Part shown: positions 6,373-11,444 of the stretch, one piece after another
Layout: each line of letters starts with the position of its first letter
How positions within the stretch are numbered: the first letter of the stretch is position 1
Origin: a bacterium
GTDB taxonomy: Bacteria > Sumerlaeota > Sumerlaeia > MVZB01
DNA length: 11,444 nt
Direction: 5' to 3'
NCBI GenBank assembly: GCA_023480605.1
Contig: JAMCWS010000212.1
Location: forward strand, 1-11,444
The notes under the pieces: model-generated
Databases searched by the model: none
What the model was told of the DNA's origin: nothing
Seen by the model: only the letters and a program-made list of their open reading frames with translations
Position numbers and translations under genes: made by a program

Positions 6373-7287
6373 TTATTCGTCGTTCGGTTTGGTTTCGACG
6401 ACGCCTTCGCCGGCGGTCCGCCGCCGCAGCGGCTCGTTGCTGCGCGGGGCGTGGGTCTGGTGGTGGATGGCCACTTCCCAGATCTGGGGAAAGGCGCGCA
6501 TGAGCTCGTTCCGCACGCGCGTCTCGATGTCGTAGACGTTGCGGGCGTTCAGTTGCGGCGCGACGACGATATGCAGATCCAGGTGCACTTCGTCGGGCAT
6601 GCCATGGGTGCGGATGGCGTGGCAATTTTCGACCCCCACGATCGACTCCACCAGCCGGCGGATGGGTTCGGTGTCCAGTTGCGCGGAGTCGGTCAGCAGC
6701 AGCACGTTGTCGCGCACGACATGGCCGGCGTTATATAGGATGAACAGAACGACGACGGCCGAGAGGACCGGATCGAGCCATGGCAGGCGCCGCTCGAGCG
6801 CCAGCGAAGCCAGCGACAGGAGCGAGACCATGATGTCGGAGCGCGTGTAGGCGGCGTCGGCCAGCAGGATCATGCTCGAAAGCCGCCGGCCGCGCCGTTC
6901 CTCGTAGATGGCGATGAAAATATTGATCGCCAGACCGATGCCGACCATCACCAGCCAGAGGGTCGTGACGGCGGGCAGGTGAATGACCGCATGGCCCGTC
7001 AGGCGCGCGGCGATCTTTTTGAGGATTTCCCACGAAATGAGGACCATCAGCGCGCCGATACCGAGCGCCGCCAGCGCTTCGGCCTTGCGGTGGCCGTAAG
7101 GGTGCCGGGCGTCGGGCGGACGCCAGCTCACCCGCATAATCAAAAGGCCCATCACGTTGTTCGAGGCGTCGAGGAATCCGTGAACGGCGTCGGAGACGAC
7201 GGTCAGGTTGGCGCTCAGCAATCCCACGACCAGCTTGAGGCCGGCGTTGGCCAGGTTGAGGGCCATCGTGAACCAGAGCACGCGCAC
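6373..7287 (-). CDS. Cation diffusion facilitator (CDF) family metal exporter
   Basis: This inner-membrane exporter moves a divalent metal (Zn, Mn, Fe, Co or Ni type) out of the cytoplasm, usually by proton exchange. The 304-residue form shows the CDF core: SDAVHGFLDASNN in helix 2 with the ligand pair H36 and D40, the conserved RHPYGHRKAEAL loop (61-72), and ADAAYTRSD in helix 5 with D151. The helix 5 position normally held by histidine or another ligand is Y147. The C-terminal cytoplasmic domain follows from about residue 195, with HLDLHIVV at 235-242. GTG 7287 lacks a Shine-Dalgarno site. An in-frame CTG at 7362 has GAAAGG eight bases upstream and would add 25 residues. The last residues are hydrophilic (RRRTAGEG). 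Neighbours gatB and argG give no clue to the metal. Confidence 0.9.
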   Translation of the reverse strand: MRVLWFTMALNLANAGLKLVVGLLSANLTVVSDAVHGFLDASNNVMGLLIMRVSWRPPDARHPYGHRKAEALAALGIGALMVLISWEILKKIAARLTGHAVIHLPAVTTLWLVMVGIGLAINIFIAIYEERRGRRLSSMILLADAAYTRSDIMVSLLSLASLALERRLPWLDPVLSAVVVLFILYNAGHVVRDNVLLLTDSAQLDTEPIRRLVESIVGVENCHAIRTHGMPDEVHLDLHIVVAPQLNARNVYDIETRVRNELMRAFPQIWEVAIHHQTHAPRSNEPLRRRTAGEGVVETKPNDE

Positions 7288-7508
7288 GACGGCCGGCCCG
7301 GGCGGAACCGCCGGCGCTGGTTCGCCGGCGGGGGCGGTGAGTATTTGCCGTGAACTGGTCAGCGCGGGAACCTTTCGCGGATGATTTCCGACAGCCCGCG
7401 GGGGCCGGACCGTATTTCATATTGCATCAGAAAGGCCGCACCGGTTCAAAGGGAATCAGGGCCGAGACGTAACGCGATGGCCGGAACCCCAAACGGAAAA
7501 AAGCCTCA

Positions 7509-8948
7509 TCAACCCTTGATTTTGCGGATGATCAGTTCGTTGACCAGTTGGGGATTGGCCTTGCCGCGCGTGGCTTTCATAACCTGGCCCACCAGCGCCC
7601 CCAGCGCCCGCTCGCGCCCGTTGCGGTAGTCTTCGACCGAGCGGGCGTTGGCGGCCAGCACCTGGTCCACGATCGGTTCGATTTCGTTGGCGGCGCTGAT
7701 CTGGACGAGGCCCTTGGCCTTGACGATCGCGTCGGGCCTTCCCTCGCCCGCCAGCATGGCGGCGTAGACTTTTTTGGCGATCGAGCCGCTGATAATGCCC
7801 GCGTCGATCAGGCGCACCAGGTCGGCCAAGTCAGCGGCGGCGATCGGGTAATCGGCGATCGTGCGGTCGGGATCTTCGTTGAGGAACCGCATCGTCTCGG
7901 TCATGATCCAGTTGGCGAGGGCCTTGGGATTCCCGTGCGTGCTCAGCGCGGCCTCGAAGTAGTCGGCCAGTGCCTTGGAGCTCGTCAACACCCCGGCGTC
8001 GTATTCGGGCAGGCCGAAGCGTTCTATAAAGCGCTGGCGGCGGGCCGCGGGCAGTTCGGGCAGTTCGCCGCGCACCCGCTCGATGCGGGCGTCGTCGATG
8101 TCGACCTCCACCAGGTCGGGGTCGGGGAAGTAGCGGTAGTCATTGGCCTCCTCCTTGGAGCGCATCGAGCGGGTAACGCCGGCGGCTTCGTCCCAAAGGC
8201 GCGTTTCCTGGATGACCGGCCGGCCGTCGAGAATCTGCTGGACCTGGCGGTGCGTCTCGGCCTCGATGCACTTGAGGACGACCTTCATCGAGTTAAGGTT
8301 TTTGATCTCGACCTTGGTGCCCAGCTTTTCCGTGCCGCGGGGGCGCACGGAGATGTTGGCCTCGAAACGCAGCCGCCCTTCGTGCATGTTGCAATCGCTC
8401 ACCTCGATGTATTCGAGCAGGCTTTTGAGCGCGGTCATGAACGCCTGCGCCTCGTCGAGCGTGCGGATGTCGGGTTGGGTGACGATCTCGAGCAGGGGCG
8501 TTCCGGCACGGTTGAGGTCGACCAGCGAGTAGTCGGCGCCCGGGTGTTCGGGGTGGATGTTTTTACCGGCGTCTTCCTCGAGGTGGATGTTGTCGAGGCG
8601 GATGCGGCGGGTCTGGCCGGCCACGTCGATATCGAGCCAGCCGCCGACCGCGAGGTTCTTGCGCAACTGGCTGATCTGGTAGTTCTTGGGCAGATCGGGG
8701 TAGTAGTAGTTTTTACGCTCGAACTGCGTGCGGCGGGTGATCGTGCAATTGAGGGCCACGGCGGTGCGCAGCGCCAGGTCCAGCGCCTTTTCGTTGAGGA
8801 CGGGCAGCGAGCCGGGCAGCCCCAGGCAGACGGGGCAGGTCTGGGTGTTGGGCGCATGGCCGAACGCCGTCGAGCAACCGCAGAAGACCTTGGTGCGCGT
8901 GAGCAATTCGGTGTGTATCTCAAACCCGACGACGGTCTCGAAATCCAT
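7509..8948 (-). CDS. gatB: Aspartyl/glutamyl-tRNA amidotransferase subunit B
   Basis: GatB is the kinase subunit of the GatCAB complex. It phosphorylates the acyl group of misacylated Glu-tRNA(Gln) or Asp-tRNA(Asn) before GatA-derived ammonia amidates it. The 479-residue product is family length. A four-cysteine zinc site is visible (C23, C25, C38, C41). ERKNYYYPDLPKNYQ (77-91), HLEEDAGK (122-129) and LVDLNRAGTPLLEIVTQPD (142-160) are the classic active-site blocks. The C-terminal YqeY-like tail, which binds tRNA, ends NPQLVNELIIRKIKG. The start at ATG 8948 gives the normal N terminus MDFETVVGFEIH. The frame is open to 9026, but the extra residues look non-family. GGAAAG lies 12 bases upstream, a long spacing. 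gatA and gatC are not in the window. After the stop, ATCAA-GGG-TTGAT and a later T run form only a weak terminator. Confidence 0.97.
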   Translation of the reverse strand: MDFETVVGFEIHTELLTRTKVFCGCSTAFGHAPNTQTCPVCLGLPGSLPVLNEKALDLALRTAVALNCTITRRTQFERKNYYYPDLPKNYQISQLRKNLAVGGWLDIDVAGQTRRIRLDNIHLEEDAGKNIHPEHPGADYSLVDLNRAGTPLLEIVTQPDIRTLDEAQAFMTALKSLLEYIEVSDCNMHEGRLRFEANISVRPRGTEKLGTKVEIKNLNSMKVVLKCIEAETHRQVQQILDGRPVIQETRLWDEAAGVTRSMRSKEEANDYRYFPDPDLVEVDIDDARIERVRGELPELPAARRQRFIERFGLPEYDAGVLTSSKALADYFEAALSTHGNPKALANWIMTETMRFLNEDPDRTIADYPIAAADLADLVRLIDAGIISGSIAKKVYAAMLAGEGRPDAIVKAKGLVQISAANEIEPIVDQVLAANARSVEDYRNGRERALGALVGQVMKATRGKANPQLVNELIIRKIKG

Positions 8949-9042
8949 GGACTGGGCCAACTTTCCAAGAATGAATCGGCCGGCGGCGCGCCGGGACGCT
9001 GAATCGGCGCCGGATCGGCCGTTCACGACTGAATACGCCGTA

Positions 9043-9071
9043 ATTTAACCAGAAGACCGGCCGGAATTCAA
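9043..9071 (-). promoter_or_regulatory. Possible gatB promoter
   Basis: On the minus strand TTGAAT (9071-9066) and TTAAAT (9048-9043) are separated by 17 nt. Each matches consensus at four of six positions. The leader to the gatB ATG at 8948 would be about 85 nt. Confidence 0.35.
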
Positions 9072-9108
9072 CCGGGCGATCCGGCGCATGAAGAGACTCG
9101 GTGTTTCA

Positions 9109-9120
9109 GATACTTGTATC
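9109..9120. promoter_or_regulatory. Perfect palindrome in divergent region, possible operator
   Basis: GATAC and GTATC flank a TT centre. The site lies about 38 bp upstream of the candidate gatB -35 box and nearly 400 bp before the sulfatase start. It resembles small dimer-binding sites, but no regulator gene is nearby, and a 12-bp palindrome is weak evidence. Confidence 0.3.
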
Positions 9121-9500
9121 ACAGGGGCTCGGAGGGCGATGGTAAATCATTTGGGAATCGAGCCTCCGTGTCCTCGGAAATACCAACCTTCAGTTTTTTG
9201 CTCCGGCGCAACGATTTTTCGGGAAACTCGAGGGGATTCAGCATTGACGGCTTCATACTTGGCCGTCCTTCGCATGTTCGTTGCGGTTCATTGCGTCGCG
9301 ATGTTTTTTGATATCAAGTTGAAGCTTGAACTCCAAACCGGTATTCCGTCATTTTGGTTGCGGCTCGGTCGCGCAAAACCTTTGCGGTTTACATGATGCC
9401 TCTTGGAAGTGAAGGCTTACGGAATGCCCCGTCATACCCGCTTTTTCTTGCCTTCCGTCGTGGTTTGTGGTCGTTTAGGCCCAGATCATTGTATCGTTGC

Positions 9501-9508
9501 GAAAGGGG
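9501..9508 (+). promoter_or_regulatory. Ribosome binding site fixing the sulfatase start
   Basis: GAAAGGGG ends seven bases before ATG 9516. This favours 9516 over the in-frame upstream region, open from 9354, and over ATG 9555. Confidence 0.7.
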
Positions 9509-9515
9509 TTCGACG

Positions 9516-11207
9516 ATGGATACGGAACGGGATCGGGGCACGCAACAAGGCGCCATGAGCCGGCGCGCGTTTCTCAAGGCCGGACTCCTGGCCGGGGGGG
9601 CGGCCGTCGCCGCCGGCGCGATTCCGACCGGCATGGCCGCGGAAGCCGACCGGCCCGCGGGCGCGCCCGACACGCGGCGACCCAATCTGGTGTTCGTCTT
9701 CAGCGATCAGCATTCCCACGACATGCTTGGCTGCTACGGCAACGACCAGATCATCACCCCGAATCTGGACCGGTTCGCCGCCGAAGGGGTGCGATTCACC
9801 CAGTGCGTGTCGCAATATCCCATCTGCACGCCGTTTCGCAGCATGCTGCTCAGCGGACAGCACATCCTCTACAACGCCTGCCTGACCAACGACATCCAGA
9901 TGCTGCCGGGCCATGGCAAATACTTTGCCGAAGTGCTCCACGACGCCGGCTATCACACGGGCTACGTCGGCAAATGGCACCTTTTTGGCGGCGACCGCAA
10001 TCGGCCGGTGCCGCCGGGGCCGTGCCGCTACGGGTTCGACGAAACGTTCCTGACCAACAACTGCACCATGGACTTCCGGCCCGGCCATGCCTATTACTGG
10101 AACGAAAAGGGCGAAAAGACGGTCTTCGAGGAGTGGGAACCCTATGGCCAGACGCGGCAGGCGTTGGAGTTCCTCGAACAGTGCCGCGAGGACCAGCCCT
10201 TCGCGTTGTTCGTTTCGTGGCATCCGCCGCACGATCACTTTGTCGACGGCAAGGCGATCGGCTACACCGCCCCGCCCGAGCTGATGGCCCGGTACGACCG
10301 CGATAAAATCCGGATGCGGCCGAACACCGACGAGGAACTTTATAAGGAATACAGTAAATACCGTCCGGCCGCAAAAAACTACAAGGGCCAGAGCGACGAC
10401 AACCGCGATGATTACCACGGTTATTACGCGATGTGCACTGGCGTTGACACCGCTTTCGGCCGGATCGTCGACAAACTGAAGCAAAAGGAACTCGACCGGA
10501 ACACGATCGTCGTCTTCACCAGCGACCACGGGTGCAGCCTGGGCGCGTGGACCGCCGACATCAAGGACGTGGCGCGACGCGAAAACATATCCCTATCCCA
10601 GGCGATGCCGAAAATCCTGGCCGTCACCAAGGGAACGCCGCATGACTGGTCGATGCGCACGCCGCTCCTCGTCCGCTGGCCGGGGCGGCTGAAACCCCGG
10701 GTGAGCGACCTGCCGTTCGGCACACTCGACTTCATGCCCACGCTGCTGGGCATGATGGGACTGCCGATCCCCGACACCTGCCAGGGCGCCAATCTGACGG
10801 AATACATTCGCGGCGGCAAGGACGATGCCGTCGCCTCGCTGCCCATCTTCTCGACCTGGTATCGGGGAGTTTACACGCCCCGCCACACCTATACGATCAG
10901 CAAGCCCGGCACGGGATGGCTGTATGACCGGGAGAAGGATCCCTGGCAGACATGCAACGTTTTCGACTCCGCCGATTACGCCGAGGTGCGCAAACGGCTC
11001 CACCGCGAGACGCTGACACACATGGCGCGTTTCCGCGACCGGTTCCCGTCCAGCAGCACGCTCATGGCGCGCACGATGGGCGCTGGCAGCGAGGATGCGC
11101 GGGGCGTCCATCACCTTATCAACACGAGCGGCATTCCCAAGGGCCGGCCGATCGACTTGGTTGAGTCCGCGCCCAGCGTGTTGCCGGAATTGAACGGCAA
11201 GCCGTAG
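9516..11207 (+). CDS. Tat-exported formylglycine-type sulfatase
   Basis: The enzyme hydrolyses sulfate esters, probably of a sulfated glycan, outside the cytoplasm. The 563-residue product begins with the Tat signal SRRAFLKAG (15-23) and a hydrophobic stretch ending near residue 42. The alkaline-phosphatase-fold core follows: PNLVFVFSDQ (57-65) with metal ligand D64, then the activation motif CTPFR (104-108), where C104 would become formylglycine. GKWH (152-155), SWHPPHD (234-240) and TSDHG (335-339) are further catalytic or metal blocks. The motif has Phe where Ser or Ala is commonest (C-x-P-S/A-R). About 40 residues separate SDHG from RTPLL, and the usual LGxHG stretch reads LGAWT, so this region is atypical. 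The maturation enzyme is not in the window. The stop codon lies in a 9-bp hairpin (11196-11232). A UroD-like gene starts 89 bp later on the same strand. The substrate is unknown. Confidence 0.93.
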   Translation: MDTERDRGTQQGAMSRRAFLKAGLLAGGAAVAAGAIPTGMAAEADRPAGAPDTRRPNLVFVFSDQHSHDMLGCYGNDQIITPNLDRFAAEGVRFTQCVSQYPICTPFRSMLLSGQHILYNACLTNDIQMLPGHGKYFAEVLHDAGYHTGYVGKWHLFGGDRNRPVPPGPCRYGFDETFLTNNCTMDFRPGHAYYWNEKGEKTVFEEWEPYGQTRQALEFLEQCREDQPFALFVSWHPPHDHFVDGKAIGYTAPPELMARYDRDKIRMRPNTDEELYKEYSKYRPAAKNYKGQSDDNRDDYHGYYAMCTGVDTAFGRIVDKLKQKELDRNTIVVFTSDHGCSLGAWTADIKDVARRENISLSQAMPKILAVTKGTPHDWSMRTPLLVRWPGRLKPRVSDLPFGTLDFMPTLLGMMGLPIPDTCQGANLTEYIRGGKDDAVASLPIFSTWYRGVYTPRHTYTISKPGTGWLYDREKDPWQTCNVFDSADYAEVRKRLHRETLTHMARFRDRFPSSSTLMARTMGAGSEDARGVHHLINTSGIPKGRPIDLVESAPSVLPELNGKP

Positions 11208-11232
11208 GCCGGCGATACGCATTCGGCTTGCC
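11196..11232. repeat. Inverted repeat spanning the sulfatase stop codon
   Basis: GGCAAGCCG (11196-11204) and CGGCTTGCC (11224-11232) are perfect 9-bp arms around a 19-nt loop that contains the stop codon. A T run at 11255-11260 is 22 nt further on, too far for a standard intrinsic terminator. It may instead protect the 3' end of the sulfatase message or separate it from the next gene. Confidence 0.5.
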
Positions 11233-11296
11233 ATCGGCGCGCGGCCAGGGCTGATTTTTTGATGGGTTGTCATCACCGACAGGAAAGGGCGCAAAC

Positions 11297-11444
11297 ATGA
11301 ATCGACGGGAACGAGTGATTGCGGCGCTGCGCCACGAGGAAACGGATTTTGTCCCCTACCAGGTGGATTTTACGCAGCAGGCCCATGCCAAGGCGGCCCA
11401 ATACCTGGGCGATCCGCGGTTCGCCGCGAAAATCGGCAACCACC
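11297..11444 (+). CDS. Uroporphyrinogen decarboxylase-like protein, N-terminal fragment
   Basis: Only the first 49 codons are in the window; the frame is open to the edge. The start MNRRERVIAALRHEETDFVP matches the opening of the UroD superfamily, in which M-x-x-R-E-R-V-x-x-A-L-x-H-x-x-x-D-x-x-P is typical. Beyond true UroD (heme synthesis), the superfamily includes corrinoid-dependent methyltransferases of the MtaA/MtbA type and many uncharacterised proteins. The E-E-T-D-F-V-P version is more typical of these non-heme relatives, so I do not call hemE. Start ATG 11297 has GGAAAGGG seven bases upstream, a strong site. It follows the sulfatase by 89 bp on the same strand and may be co-transcribed. 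Exact function needs the missing C-terminal part. Confidence 0.8.
   Translation, partial: MNRRERVIAALRHEETDFVPYQVDFTQQAHAKAAQYLGDPRFAAKIGNH

Larger units (their letters stand above)
8949..9515. other. Divergent intergenic region between gatB and the sulfatase
   Basis: This stretch of 567 bp has no convincing gene. The plus-strand frame at 9088-9396 (102 codons) has no recognisable feature. The sequence is AT-richer than the flanking genes. It holds a gatB promoter candidate (9043-9071), the palindromes GATAC-TT-GTATC (9109-9120) and TTGATATCAA (9308-9317), and a hairpin GACGGC/GCCGTC (9246-9251 with 9262-9267). I found no strong sigma70 promoter for the sulfatase. Confidence 0.5.

Noticed and set aside
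6158..6625. Extended N terminus of argG
   Set aside because: The extension is arginine-rich, overlaps the CDF gene and lies upstream of a strong Shine-Dalgarno site and the invariant ArgG N terminus at 6157.
7548..9002. Plus-strand open frame of 484 codons opposite gatB
   Set aside because: It lies almost wholly within gatB in antisense, and its translation has no recognisable motif.
9088..9396. 102-codon plus-strand frame upstream of the sulfatase
   Set aside because: It has no Shine-Dalgarno site and no protein-like pattern, and it spans several palindromes in a divergent intergenic region.

Overview
This is a GC-rich bacterial window with small to moderate intergenic gaps. It contains two Tat-type signal peptides, a lipoprotein signal, a formylglycine-type sulfatase, two GH99/WbsX-like carbohydrate-active proteins and the start of a uroporphyrinogen-decarboxylase-like gene. 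That mix is common in the Planctomycetes-Lentisphaerae-Kiritimatiellota-Verrucomicrobia group and in environmental lineages such as Hydrogenedentota or Sumerlaeota. This placement is an inference from gene content. No ribosomal RNA is present to fix it.

Layout. Positions 1-457 have no convincing gene. They hold a 49-bp interrupted palindrome at 11-59, a good sigma70-type promoter at 130-158 and a structured leader of about 290 nt. A small Tat-signal protein of unknown function follows on the plus strand (458-826). From 880 to 8948 every gene is on the minus strand. In transcription order these are gatB (8948-7509), a cation diffusion facilitator (about 7287-6373), argG (6157-4910), an MFS permease (4572-3379), a lipoprotein GH99/WbsX-like protein (3237-2065) and its tandem paralogue without a signal peptide (about 1962-880). 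The gap between argG and the MFS gene holds a compound repeat island: six to seven 13-bp units, then 12-bp units arranged as a long inverted repeat. Positions 8949-9515 are a divergent intergenic region with a probable gatB promoter and several short palindromes. A Tat-exported sulfatase (9516-11207) and a UroD-like gene cut by the window end (11297-) run on the plus strand.

How the genes fit together. gatB (tRNA-dependent amidation) and argG (arginine synthesis) are housekeeping genes and show no functional link to their neighbours. The MFS permease and the two GH99/WbsX-like proteins form a plausible small carbohydrate-uptake or processing cluster, and the lipoprotein copy has its own promoter at 3277-3305. 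The sulfatase and UroD-like gene may form a second unit (89-bp gap, same strand, strong Shine-Dalgarno sites on both), but a shared substrate cannot be read from the sequence.

No defence system, mobile element, CRISPR array, tRNA or rRNA was seen. The most unusual material is non-coding: the repeat island at 4636-4852, the competing pairings in the argG leader, and the palindrome and leader at 1-457. The clearest protein oddities are the paralogue pair with split localisation, a tyrosine at a metal-site position of the CDF transporter, and a Tat protein that appears to have lost the cysteines of its presumed family.
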